This document shows positions 31,312 through 41,600 of a DNA stretch of 64,000 bases, one piece after another; the stretch's first letter is position 1; every line of letters begins with the position of its first letter. The stretch spans positions 2,305,822 through 2,369,821 of the forward strand of contig OW203751.1 in NCBI GenBank assembly GCA_934045075.1, given 5' to 3'. This DNA is from Yponomeuta sedellus. Its lineage: Eukaryota; Arthropoda; Insecta; Lepidoptera; Yponomeutidae. Made by a program: the position numbers and the translations under genes. The notes below the pieces were generated by a model. That model did not search any database and had not been told where the DNA came from. It saw only the letters and a program-made list of their open reading frames with translations.

Positions 31312-31690
31312 TTCGTTATCAACCCTTGTATGTCCCCACTGCTAGGGCACGGGTCTCTCCCTGCATCGCAGGAAGGTTAGGCCATACTCCACGGGGGCCA
31401 AGTCCGGGTTGGTGGAGGATTGTAAGACAGTGGCGGGCCTTACTGTCAGAAGTTATCAAGCCGCCCATAAGGCCTCTGACATGGCTTAACGACTGCCATT
31501 ATATGACAGCCGGCACTAACGGCTTAACTTGCCTTGCGAAGCACGGAAGCGCTCGGAAAAATGCCACTAGCGGTAGACACGGGACGCTCCCCCATCCTGT
31601 ACCTGATAGCGCCTGTTGTTGCTTAACTAAGTGATTGATTCCAATTACTCGGTTCGTCTAGGCCACGAGCGCTTCGAAATTTAAGTGTCG
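31312..31690 (-). mobile_element. 5S-rRNA-derived SINE, full-length copy
   Basis: On the minus strand it starts GAAGCGCTCGTGGCCTAGAC, passes the 5S-like GTTAAGCAACAACAGGCGC and GGATGGGGGAGCGTCC, and ends CATACAAGGGTTGATAACGA. About 379 bp, the longest 5' end seen in the window. Confidence 0.8.
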
Positions 31691-32273
31691 TAATGAAAAT
31701 TAGGAGTGGTTTTGTGATAACTGATGATTAAGTTGTTGATTCCGAAATTGCTAGCAGTGACGTGATCACACAAAACCTCTTCACACTTGCACGCAAACTC
31801 GTATGGAAGGCGGAATAGTAAATGTAAATCATCAACGAAACTTAAGATATTTCTTTTGTTTTCCCCTATTACCTTTCTCTTTCTCTCGCGCCTCGTCTCG
31901 CTCCCCCTCGTAATAGCTCAGTCGGCACGGATCTCTTTATTCGATATAAATTGTAATAAAAAGGAATATGTCACAAAGTAATTAATTCCAAGGCGTCGCA
32001 CCCCTGTCGCTGACTAGAGATGGGTGATTTATCGACGGAAAATATCGATAAAGTGAGATCCGAAGGAACATGAACTGTTTTTTTTTATTTCCCGATAAAC
32101 TTCTGCTTTAGTTTCAATAGAATTCAAAAAGATAATTAGGTATTTAGGTCCACACTCAAATAGCTGTTATATATAGAACTAATACTAAAATAATGTTAAT
32201 CCATATTAAACTTTGTTAACTGGAGGCACATTCTTTTGACATAATCGCGGTCATGTACAAATCTCTAAAATTA
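31691..32273. other. Non-coding intronic sequence
   Basis: Largely unrecognised. A short AGAGATGGGTGATTTATCGA near 32016 resembles the end of the hAT-like element at 8814. Confidence 0.3.
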
Positions 32274-32475
32274 TGCCTCTGGCGCACCGGTAGCGTATCT
32301 GTCTACCATGCAAGAAATCCCGAGTTCGAAATCCGGCTGGGGACAAAACATACCCCCGGTCTTGAATATTAACAGGTTTGTGATGTTGCTGTTTCTCGTT
32401 CCCTCGTACACATGGTATCGTAGTGTGGGGCCAGTAGCAATGTATGTGGCTGAATGTAAATATTATGTTATGTTT
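32274..32475 (+). mobile_element. SINE family G, diverged
   Basis: GCCTCTGGCGCACCGGTAGC, loop CTACCATG, GAGTTCGAAATCCGG, then GGTATCGTAGTGTGGGGCC and a TTATGTTATG tail. Several mismatches in both promoter boxes. Confidence 0.65.
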
Positions 32476-32704
32476 GTTTATTAGGCACGTAAAAAGGGTA
32501 ACAATATAATAAATGTATCTTTCTTTCTTTCAATATTAGTATAACATGATATTGTAGCATATTTTAGTGCTTATGCAAAGATAGACAACGTATTTGTATA
32601 ATTTATTTATATTTTTTTTAATTTATTTATACCAAAAAACTTAACGCTAACATTACAGGGAGCCCCTATTGCGGTAGCAAGTTCCAGAAATAATGTTTAT
32701 ACGA

Positions 32705-32830
32705 TGCTGATAAGATAAGAATATTCTTTATTGTACTCACCAGAGACAACAGTTACAAAAGAAGAGGCACAATTGGCGGCTTTATTGCTGATAGCACTTT
32801 CTTCCGGGCAACGTTAAATCGGAAAGATTG
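32705..32830 (-). repeat. LINE 3'-end fragment
   Basis: AAGAATATTCTTTATTGTAC to CACTTTCTTCCGGGCAACG. Same family as the fragment next to the dbx acceptor at 38306. Confidence 0.5.
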
Positions 32831-33569
32831 CAGAATTATTGTGATAATTGTATGCCAAGAATATTCTATGTTTATATTATTTACTGACAGCTGACAGTTT
32901 TTTCATATTTTGTCCTGTAAAGTAAGCTGCTTAGATGATGGGCCCTCCTTTTAAAGCGCAATCATCACTAAATTTACTGTAATCGTATATGATATAAAAA
33001 AATAGTTTGTTAATTTTTTTACATAAACACTGAACAACTTAAGGAACGTTTTTTTATTAACAATAATATTGTCATGAGTTGCCTAGTTTATATATCCGTC
33101 AGATATCGCAGTCAAGGCAAAAATCAAACTCAGTCTCTTTTTATTTTCTATAAGAGCAATGTGTTTTTTAAATAATGAACTTCAAAACTTAAAAAAAAAA
33201 TAAAGTAATAACCTTTATCGACAAGTCCCTGGCCCCTCGCTACGTCCGGCATCCCAAAAAGGGCCGCGTCAGCTGCGGCCGGCATATTGTCGGGCGCTCC
33301 CGAGACGTGTCGGCGCCGCGTGTCCCTGGCGTAGGGCTCCGTAGGGCTCCAAGGGGTAAAGGGCCAGTGTAAGACGCCTTCACATTATGTTCCGCACATG
33401 CATTAGTTTTACGTCAGATTCTATGATCCCTTGACGTGTTGGCGCTGCGTGCTGCTGATGACGTAGGGCTCCGTTGGTTTAAGGGGCAGTCTAAGACGCG
33501 TTGAGATTTCAATTCGTACGAATACATCATTTTACGCTAGAAAACCGAGTCTGAGGTATTTTAAACGAT
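32831..33569. other. Intronic sequence with a GC-rich island
   Basis: AT-rich until 33225, then a CpG-rich block (33225-33370, GGGCCGCGTCAGCTGCGGCC is a near-palindrome) containing a short internal duplication of GTAGGGCTCC. No gene seen. Confidence 0.35.
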
Positions 33570-33732
33570 CACGAAGGTTAAGTAAACGCCTCAGACATTC
33601 AGGTTTCCTCAGGATGTTTTTCTTCACTCAGCGAGTGATATTGTTGGTGTAACTTCACAATGCCGGGATTCGATCCCACGACTTTCCATATAAGAAGCCT
33701 GTTTTTTACCGCTCTGCCACCACCCGCCTTAA
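33570..33732 (-). mobile_element. SINE family J
   Basis: CAGACATTCAGGTTTCCTCA to reversed tRNA head GGGATTCGATCCC and GCTCTGCCACCACCCGCC. Confidence 0.6.
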
Positions 33733-34253
33733 ACTGGTTAAGTAGGCCTTATACCGGTGAAATCCAGCATTAAGTACTTGACAGTTACATCTTACTATTA
33801 TCATCAATCTTAGTAAACATTGATCATTTTGGTAGCCTTTCTAAGTCTAAAATTTTTCACTTGTTCGAGATCACCAACAACTTTTATGCAGCTACCGTAA
33901 CGAAGAAATCGATTATCGACAAAGCGGAATTACAATAAAGTCACGGCTGTAAAAAAGGAAAAAAAGCAAGTTCCATATTTAAACTTTTTGACAAACGATC
34001 GTCATTCGAATCGAACGTGCACGCCGATCAATAAACGATTCGTTCGGCCAATCGCCGAGAGCGATTTGTCATTCGAGAAATCATTACCTACTGTAAGTTT
34101 TTTTTTTTGCAAGGCTGATATTACTTCATCAATTTGTTGGAAGGGGCATGCATCATCACTGTTGCCGACCGGCCAATCAACCTTTTTTAAGTATTTTACT
34201 TTTTGATAGCGTTTTATATTATTATGTCTACTTTTGAAAATGGGACAATGTCT
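33733..34253. other. Unique-looking intronic sequence
   Basis: Includes an unusual stretch (33980-34085) rich in CGATCG/ATTCGAA-like motifs. No repeat or exon recognised. Confidence 0.35.
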
Positions 34254-34345
34254 TGTAGACTTTTAGTCCGGATCTACTTACGGGTGTTGTTATATAGGAA
34301 GAGTCCGACCAAGTTTCGCTCCGATTCGCAGAGCTTAATCATGTG
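34254..34345 (+). mobile_element. Fold-back MITE family F, single arm
   Basis: TGTAGACTTTTAGTCCGGAT to GATTCGCAGAGCTTAATCAT, with no inverted partner. Confidence 0.7.
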
Positions 34346-35382
34346 TGGGAGAATGTCATTGGAAAACAAGCAAAAGACAGAATAAAGATCCCTACAAGAT
34401 ATTCGCGTTTTCATCAATTTTACGTGCATTCGTTTCAATCACAATTTCACGATGCTTGCTACGTAACCGGTGGCAATGCAGTGGATAAATCAGTTGATTC
34501 ACATGCTTGTGGTCTTGGGTTCAAATCACTGTACTATGCCTGCAAACAAAGTAAAACTAACTGTTAGAGGTGTTCTTCTAACTTAGCAATTGAAATTTAA
34601 TCTGGGGTGAAAAATTAAACTTAAGCCTCTTTGGATAGCCCCTGTGGATATCCACGGGGACGTATTACCGGGATATCAAGTATCCGATGTCTCAATTTAG
34701 ATCTATCTCTATGCGTATGCCAAGCTTCGTGAAATTCCGTTCAGCCATCATTACGTGATTGAGAACCAAATTTTCCTTTTTTGAGGTAGAGAAGCCTAAA
34801 AATTACAAATATCGTTGTATAATTCGATTCTACCAAAAGAATCGAATATTTACTTACCTAAGTTGATTTTGTTCTAAAGTTTTGTTTCTTTTTTAATCCC
34901 ATGTCATTTTGAAAGCTCTTTTCCACTATTTTGTGCCTGATATAAAATCCAAATAGAAATTATTTGCTAGTAAAAGACCGATAAAATTCAATAAAATTAA
35001 TACGTCACCTAGCACAATGCCGCAGTCAGCGTAATAATCGGGACAAAACCCTAAAATGACAAATATGATTCGTAATAATCGAATCTTCAGTGATTCATCA
35101 TTTGTGCCAACGATTCGGGGCATTCGGCCCACCGTGTGGGCGAGGGGCGTGAATCGGAACACAATTTACGCAACTGTAAAAAATATTGTTTTTATTAAAA
35201 TAACGAACTCCTTTTATAAGTTATCGAATACTAAAAAAACTAATTGGTGAGTCGTCGCTCACCATTCCTCTATTGTACATCTGTTGGTCTGTGCATGTCT
35301 TATTTTAGATTTGTTGGCCTTAGTTTCTAAATTGGGTTAGACTTATTGGCCTACGTATTTTATCTGTATGTATGTATTATTG
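34346..35382. other. Unique-looking intronic sequence
   Basis: About 1 kb without recognised repeats, apart from the small palindrome CCCCTGTGGATATCCACGGG at about 34638. The block 35080-35165 is moderately GC-rich. A regulatory role is possible but not shown. Confidence 0.35.
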
Positions 35383-35630
35383 AGCGGAAGTGGCAGTGGG
35401 CTGGCCATAATTATCTCGCGAAGAACTGAGAACCGTTGGAGTAAACGTGTTCTTAAGTGGAGACCCCGACTCGGCAAACGTAGTGTAGGACGCCCTCCGA
35501 CCAGGTGGGATGACGATCTGCGAAAACCTGCAGGCTGCGGCAAGCTGAAGACAGGGCGCTACGGCGCTCATTAGGGGAGGGCTATGTCCAGCAGTGGACT
35601 AATATAGCCTGAAAAAGAAGAAGAAGTATG
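35383..35630 (+). pseudogene. RTE-clade LINE, reverse transcriptase C-terminus remnant
   Basis: Encodes RWSKRVLKWRPRLGKRSVG, then RPPTRWDDDLRK, and the tail GTCCAGCAGTGGACTAATAT with AAGAAGAAG. A few bases lost near 35540 break the frame before the GEGYVQQW end. Confidence 0.75.
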
Positions 35631-36412
35631 TATTATATAAGAGAGATAAGAGATAAAAATTGCATTAATTCAAAAGTAAAATCCAGACAACATTATATGT
35701 ATCTGACGGCTAAATATATGAAATAAATTAATGTTGAAAGACTTAAGATTATAATAAACATCAATGATATCCTAGGCATCATAAGGTTGTACCTGCGGCC
35801 TCCACACTAGGAAACAACCTCAACACCCTGTGTTGTGGAGACCCGGTTCGCTCTGTAGTACCTAGTAACATTGTTGGAGTGTTTCTAACGTTAATCATTA
35901 ATAAATTAAGAAATGGGCGTAGAAATAATGTTTATGTTCATGCAAGATTACGTTTAAAAGAATACTACTGTGAATGAGTATGTGATTGTGAGTGTGGGTG
36001 TGTGTTTGTTTGTATATCTGTACAAACAATTCACACTGGACCTCGCGAACCCTGGTCTCTTTCTACCCCTCTGGATTGTGTATGTTAAGATTACGTCTTC
36101 AAATCATCGCTCAAGTTATTATCGATTACAAGATTCTTTCTTTCTTTTGTAAAAAACTTAGACTGACTTTCATCACATTTCATAATATAGTTTTACTAGC
36201 GTTTAACTAAAATGCTTAACACAAAATTCGATTTACATTGCGACTTAAGTGGCGTTTGCCAAGTGGTGCAAGTTGACCGTTTGTCTTACATTACAATCTA
36301 TAAATCTACTGCTAACAGCTATCAGTTGGTCAAAATTTATACAAAAAAACAATTGACCACTGTTAACATACATAAGGTAGAACACACATAAATATAGCCT
36401 ATACATGTTCTA
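35631..36412. other. Intronic sequence, nothing firm
   Basis: A weak SINE G/L-like stretch (ACACCCTGTGTTGTGGAGAC) at about 35830 and otherwise unassigned AT-rich DNA. Confidence 0.3.
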
Positions 36413-36520
36413 CTTTAGGGCATAGGCTTTTTCTCGCAAAGAGGGTGTGGGCTTAATCACCACGCGCGCCCAGCGCGTATTGACGATTTCAAGCGTTGAG
36501 GTATCTGAAAACATTAGTCA
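36413..36520 (-). mobile_element. SINE family J, 3' fragment
   Basis: GGGCATAGGCTTTTTCTCGC, CCACGCGCGCCCAGCGCG and TTTCAAGCGTTGAGG. Strongly diverged. Confidence 0.5.
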
Positions 36521-37030
36521 CATATAATATTCTTTTCGGACTTAGCAATGGCAAATTAAAAAAATATATATATTCTTTTAGAGCACGGGAAACAGGCGGT
36601 AGGTCCTACCGTTATTATTTAGTATTGATTTAGTATTATTTTGTTTGAGAGAAAAAAAGAACAAAACCAGCGTTTTAGCAGCAAAATAATAATCGCCAAT
36701 AAAAAAAAAACGCGAACGGCTCTTCCACATTTGCACAAAGGAGGCCGGAACGCCTTACACCATCAATAAGCGAGTGTCAAACACACAATATACGGTCACG
36801 GGGTGTTTGGGCGGCAAACGGTAAAAACGCGCGAAAATTGTGAAAAAAAAAAACATTGGTCCGTCATTAATGGAGTATAATGGGGGCATGTTTCGCGCGT
36901 ATTTTGCTGATGACTCCGTTAACGATTGTGATTTTTAGGGTTATAATAGCGTGATTTGGGGAAATAACTGTGTTGATTATTTTATACCTACCTACTACTA
37001 GCAAATATACGTACCAAGTTGCATATATGT
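36521..37030. other. Unique-looking intronic sequence
   Basis: Includes a composition-distinct block 36710-36960 (GGAGGCCGGAACGCC, GGTGTTTGGGCGGCAAACGG, GTTTCGCGCGTATTTTGC, a TAAT-containing CCGTCATTAATGG). A plausible intronic enhancer candidate; no direct evidence. Confidence 0.35.
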
Positions 37031-37340
37031 ACCAGTGCAGGGCACAGGGCCTCACTCAGGAAGAGATCGTGGGCTTAGTTGCCACCCGTGCCCACCGCGG
37101 ATTGGCAATCTCAAGCGCTGAGTACGTGAAAAACACAGACAGGTTTCCTTACGATGTTTTCTTTTATCGTTAGCGAGTAATATTGATAGTTCAACTTTAC
37201 AAATGGAACTACGTTATCGTTATCAACCCTTGTATTTCCCCACTGCTGGGGCGCGGGTCTCTTCCTACATCGCAGGAAGGTTAGGCCATACTCCACCACG
37301 GGGGCCAAGTCCGGGTTGAATGGAACTACAAAACTTAGAA
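37031..37340 (-). mobile_element. SINE J copy split by a 5S SINE fragment
   Basis: GGGCACAGGGCCTCACTCAG to TTAGCGAGTAATATTG, then ACAAATGGAACTAC. It resumes after the 37213-37318 insertion as AAAACTTAGAAAAGG. Confidence 0.65.
37213..37318 (-). mobile_element. 5S-rRNA-derived SINE, 3' fragment with 11-bp TSD
   Basis: Direct repeats AATGGAACTAC at 37202-37212 and 37319-37329 flank GTTATCGTTATCAACCCTTG through GGCCAAGTCCGGGTTG. On the minus strand this is a heavily 5'-truncated copy with a GATAAC tail, a clean retroposition event. Confidence 0.9.
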
Positions 37341-37484
37341 AAGGAAATGAAATTAAATTAATTGGTGTCACAAAAATATGTTACAGCTATCCGTAAAATA
37401 AAATTAGCGTGTTTGTCAATGGTATTCAAACCCACGCCCTCCTCAATATGTGGCCGGCTATCTACCACTCGAATCGCTCGCAGC

Positions 37485-37748
37485 CCAGGCTGCCTGAGAG
37501 ATCTTTCGTGTGATCTGATCGATCACAAAGGTTAAGCAACATAGAGTGCGTTCAGTGCATGGATGGGTCTATGACTAACGCTAGTGGCATTTTCCCGAGC
37601 GATCCCGTGCTTCGCAAGGCATTAAGCAGACCGGCCACTAGTCTTGCAAGCCTACACTAATCCGGACATGGCCTCCGTGGCCTAACCTTCCTGCGATGCA
37701 GGAAGAGATCCGTGCCCCAGCAGTGGGGACATACAAGGGTTGATACCG
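37485..37748 (+). mobile_element. 5S-rRNA-derived SINE, 5S-rich head variant
   Basis: GATCTGATCGATCACAAAGG, TTAAGCAACATAGAGTGCG and TTCAGTGCATGGATGGG strongly recall 5S rRNA. It ends ATACAAGGGTTGATACCGA with internal deletions. Confidence 0.7.
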
Positions 37749-37935
37749 AATCTACCACTGCGCTACCACCTCGCTTTTTATATTACTTTAAAAAATGCAA
37801 GGCGCAACAAAATCTTTGTATAGGTACATGCAAAAAGGTACGTTTTGACGGCCATACCAACGAGGCAAAACCATATTGTGTTCAGCCATCCTCATCCAGC
37901 CGCCGTCCATCGTCGGTCCAGCAAACGTAACTTTT

Positions 37936-38285
37936 TTTACATTTCTTTAGTTCTGTCTATCATTTCAAAAAATTTAACCCTTAAGTAGGCAAGGGGACAA
38001 TAGTTCCCACGTTAAATTGAACTTTAAAATAGAGTCCAAAACAAAAAAAAAGCAAACTACCCATGCCTTATCTTACTAAGGGTTAAAATTACGTCAACAC
38101 TTTTTGAGATTTCCCTCATTTTTAGCATTACTACTTCACATCTTGACTTATGACTGTTTTTACCTGCTTATTCCGTGTTTTAACCAGTTTTCTGTTTGTG
38201 TAATACTTAAATAAAACAATAGGTAACCATATTTAAATAAAGCACAAAGTTCAAGTCGTTCTCAAAAGTCGTTAAAGTTTTACTA
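37936..38285 (+). mobile_element. LTR-D copy with nested piggyBac-like MITE
   Basis: TTTCTTTAGTTCTGTCTATC, ATTACGTCAACAC, TTTCCCTCATTTTTAGCATT, TTTTACCTGCTTATTCCG and CAAGTCGTTC in LTR-D order. The insertion 37978-38082 lies in the 5' third. Confidence 0.6.
37978..38082. mobile_element. piggyBac-like MITE, 105 bp, TTAA duplication
   Basis: TTAA at 37974-37977 and 38083-38086. Ends CCCTTAAGTAGGCAAGG and, inverted, CCTTATCTTACTAAGGG. The uninterrupted LTR-D copy at 26985 reads ATTTTAAATTACGTC, containing the single TTAA target. Confidence 0.8.
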
Positions 38286-38305
38286 TTCATTCAACATCAC
38301 AACGC

Positions 38306-38425
38306 TAAGAAGATAAGATAAGAATATTCTTTATTGTACACCAGGAAAAAAGAAACAAAAAATAGTTACGAAGATACAGTACAATTGGCGGCCTTATTGC
38401 TTAAAGGCATTTCTTCCAGACAACC
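38306..38425 (-). repeat. LINE 3'-end fragment beside the dbx acceptor
   Basis: GATAAGATAAGAATATTCTT, ATTGGCGGCCTTATTGC and CATTTCTTCCAGACAACC. It ends about 53 bp before the dbx splice acceptor, leaving only a short stretch for branch point and polypyrimidine tract. Confidence 0.65.
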
Positions 38426-38478
38426 CAACAAGAATTTCGAGTCCTTTTAATTCCAACACATATTTTCCCTTGTTGCAG

Positions 38479-38838
38479 GTCAAAATATGGTTCCAGAACC
38501 GCCGCATGAAATGGCGGAACTCCAAGGAACGCGAGCTGCTGGCTTCGGGAGGATCTAGAGAGCAAACGCTCCCGAACAAGAACAACCCGCACCCAGACCT
38601 CTCCGACGCGGAGGCTGACAAGCATAAGCTCTCCCCCTCCCCCGTGCAGGACGAGCAGGCAGCAGAAGAGACAAAGAAGATGTACACGGCCCCGTCGCAG
38701 AGTGAGTTTAGAGGTTATGACGACAAAATGGCGGCCGGACCGTTTTTTAATCGCGATACGTTCTCAAACGTCGCCGATGACCAGGAGGACTTTGAAAGCG
38801 ACGCTTCGGCATCTGACGAGGAGATCAATGTGACATGA
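38479..38838 (+). CDS. dbx: Dbx homeodomain protein, terminal coding exon (residues 45-60 and C-terminal tail)
   Basis: Encodes 119 residues and a TGA stop. VKIWFQNRRMKWRNSKEREL is homeodomain recognition helix 3 with the DNA-contacting W48, F49, Q50, N51 and R53. It is followed by the Dbx signature SGGSREQTLP and NPHPDLSD just after the homeodomain. The remaining tail is Ser/Pro/acidic and ends SDEEINVT, like the acidic C-termini of vertebrate Dbx proteins. The exon starts in phase 0 after TTTTCCCTTGTTGCAG and joins in frame to the exon ending at 7174. The antisense open frames here are shadows. Coding sequence intact. Acts in the nucleus as a sequence-specific regulator of neural cell fate (family knowledge). 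Confidence in family is very high; exact gene boundaries need transcript data. Confidence 0.96.
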   Translation, partial: VKIWFQNRRMKWRNSKERELLASGGSREQTLPNKNNPHPDLSDAEADKHKLSPSPVQDEQAAEETKKMYTAPSQSEFRGYDDKMAAGPFFNRDTFSNVADDQEDFESDASASDEEINVT

Positions 38839-40500
38839 CGTGTTTTGCTTGTCTAAATGGTGATGTAGATTTGTATTATATTAACTCTTAGGTAATTATT
38901 TTTTTTAGCAGTCTATTTTTGAAGTGTGAGAGTCAATCTGGAAATGTGCTGCCATTGTTAGTTGAACCCGTTTGTATAAATCAGTTGTTTCCAATAGGCG
39001 GTCCACAGGTGGGCTAAGAGTTCCTCGGGAATAGTCACTCCGTGTGGTCAAAGTGGTCCTTGGTCGAAAAAAGGTTAGGAGTCACTGGTTTACATTAAAG
39101 GGTTGCCATATTACAGCCTGAGCGACAGTGTTAAAACAATTATTCATAATTCACTAAATGTTTGTAAATATAGTAATATAGTAATATTTGCAATGTAATA
39201 TAATTCTTTTTATGAAAAAAATATTGATCATAGAATAACCATACATCAATAATATAATTCTTTTTATGAAAAAAATATTGATTATAGAATCTCAGAATTT
39301 TCCTTTTTTTTTTTAAATTCGTTTTTACTGGCCAGAAAGTTATTGTAATTTTTATTCTCCTACCATCAATATATTGCGTCGTTCATACTGCAAAGTGTCC
39401 TATGTTAAAAAAAAAATTACTTACTTTCACCAAATTTGTAGGAAAATTTGAAAAATTACAAAGATTGCTAGACATCATAATCATTACATACTCAGTCTGA
39501 TATTACGAGTATAATGTCTTACACTGACATTCAGAATTAAGTTTTCCTTCAATTCAGATCATGTTTTTTCACATATGACCTTTTGCAATATGAACGAAGA
39601 TTGTTTGTTTATTATATTATACAGAGTGTCTCATTCAAATCGGTCAGTATGGGAAAGTCTTAAACTATAAGACATACGAAGATCTGTTTTGAGGAACCAT
39701 GTCACCAATTTTAATAACAAGAAAAACTGCATTCATACATTTTAAAAAACATCTGTACTCCGTTCGGGAATCGAGCCCGGTTGTTTTGAAAAAAAAAACC
39801 TACACTATTTCTATTTAGGTTTTATCACGTCTCTGTATCTACATAATTATTTTAAGTGGGCTTTTCAATTGATTGTTAGTGTTTGATTAATAGAAGTTTT
39901 TTTTTCTTCAAAACAACCGGGTTCGATTCCCGAACGGAGTACAGATGTTTTTTAAAAAGTATGAATGCAGTTTTTCTTGTTATTAAAATCGATGACATGG
40001 TTCCTCAGAACAGATCTTCGTAAGTCTTATAGTTTCAGACTTTCCCATACTGACCGATTTGAATGAGACACCCTGTATAGACTGTTTTAGCAGGGCATTA
40101 ACATATTTTTGTGATTAAATATTTCGTTGACAGAGCCGACTTCAGTCTACGTCACCGTATCAGTAAATAAGTTTTGGATTGTAAAATATACTTGTACCTA
40201 TTACCATGTGATGTAAAATAAGACAAATCTAGTTTAGAAATTAATTCAAATTCAATGTAATCTAACGTAACAAATAGCAAGTAAAACCAAAAATATTTTG
40301 TACATAATCCGTAATTTCGAACTATTAATTTATCGTATATTTTTAAAATAACATAAAGTGCACTGTATTGAATATTGTAAAAAAAAAACTATATAAAATG
40401 TATAAAATAAGCTTCAAGACTTCAACGTTAGTGAAAATAAATCTAATCTGCTATTAATTATTGTGAAATAAAATCAACTAAAATCACATTTTCGTCATTT
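38839..40500 (+). other. dbx: Probable dbx 3' UTR and poly(A) region
   Basis: No coding sequence after the stop. AATAAA hexamers at 40436-40441 and 40467-40472 lie in an AT-rich context and are the best poly(A) signals. If used, the 3' UTR is about 1.6 kb and includes the inverted-repeat element at 39622-40075. A direct duplication of TATAATTCTTTTTATGAAAA occurs at about 39198 and 39252. Confidence 0.5.
39622..40075. mobile_element. 454-bp inverted-repeat element with T-arm-like motif in both arms
   Basis: Left end CAGAGTGTCTCATTCAAATC, right end GATTTGAATGAGACACCCTG. The arms are about 180 bp and highly similar. TA flanks both ends (39620-39621, 40076-40077), as in Tc1/mariner elements. Each arm contains a perfect tRNA B-box/T-arm motif GGGTTCGATTCCC followed by GAACGGAGTA, with no A box. 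The unpaired centre (about 39800-39900) is AT-rich. It lies in the predicted dbx 3' UTR, so the transcript would carry a very long hairpin. Confidence 0.85.
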
Positions 40501-40831
40501 TATTTATTTTTATTGTAATAAACTAGGCCAACTTGAACCACTTCTTAAATTTCTCTTGAGTCGCATTTTAAATTGCGTTTTTATGAAGAATATTAGTTAA
40601 ATGCTACTTAAGCCACATTTAACAAAATTAGCCTTGTCTATTTACTAAAAAAAAACAAAAATATTTAAATAATGTTGCCAGTAAAATTCACGGGTTTTCT
40701 TGTCACGACACGTCACAAATTTTATGTCCCTTCCACACGTCCCTTCCGATACAAGCATGAGCTCAGAATTGTACGTATAGTTATGCGAGTACGAGTCGCG
40801 CCAAAAGACTGTCAAAAGTGGCAACTTTCTA
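40501..40831. other. Intergenic sequence
   Basis: AT-rich sequence after the likely end of dbx. Nothing recognised. Confidence 0.3.
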
Positions 40832-41319
40832 AAGGAAGGCCAATAAGACGAGATAAAGAATGTAAACAAAGTTTCAGGGGTTCAAAACATTTTTATTTGA
40901 ATAAATTATAGTTATACAAATTTTGGATTCCTTATTCTAATTGCTGTCGTCTATATTAGTTAAACATGATTCACCGGAAGAGTACGAATCAGCCGTATTT
41001 ATGACAAAACTATCCATAGTATTATCAATCATGTTGTCAATATGGCTATAAAAATTGTCCTCGTATCACTTCGAACGCAATCTAAACAGGAATCACCTAT
41101 TATAGTTCATAAAATGGCGGATGACACCAAATGTTGACAACTGCCTTACTGAAAGTTTTGCTGTACCACGACATACGCAACGACAGCTGTCGTCGAACAA
41201 ATGTCGCCATTACCGCATACGTTTGACAAGGACAGAGATAATAATCGCTCACTATTGCAATGTAACTCAGTAACGGTCCGTTTGTTTACATTCTTTATCT
41301 CGTCTCATGGATATTCCTT
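40832..41319. mobile_element. Tc1/mariner-type MITE (family M), 488 bp
   Basis: Ends AAGGAAGGCCAATAAGACGA and TCGTCTCATGGATATTCCTT, with TA outside both. Homologous to 27560-28105 but lacking about 60 bp of its interior. Confidence 0.8.
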
Positions 41320-41600
41320 TAGTACATTAATTATCAAATTCTGACATTTTAGCGGAACAACACACGTGACTCATGTCATTGTATGTGGCCCTGTAGTGCT
41401 TTTATCTAAAATGTCACAATTTGACAGATACTGGAAAACGCGACTTTTAACCTTAAAATTTTATTTTTCTAAGCGCGCGACTCAGGTAATGTCGCGTCAC
41501 GTCAACGTCATCGAATGACGTCACCGTCAGCCATGCTACCATGGCTGAATGAAATTTTACACAGAAATTGATTGCTTTTCAAGAAGCAATTTCCATATTA

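Larger units (their letters stand above)
7175..38478 (+). other. dbx: dbx intron, 31,304 bp, splitting the homeobox
   Basis: Bounded by donor GTGGGT at 7175 and acceptor TTTTCCCTTGTTGCAG ending at 38478, both phase 0. The interior is mostly nested SINEs, MITEs, LTRs, Helitron-like copies and LINE tails. No intervening host exon is needed, because homeodomain residues 44 and 45 are consecutive across it. Alternative exons cannot be excluded from sequence alone. Confidence 0.85.

Noticed and set aside
38394..38687. Minus-strand frame of 97 residues opposite the dbx exon
   Set aside because: It is the antisense shadow of a conserved coding exon and has no domain of its own.
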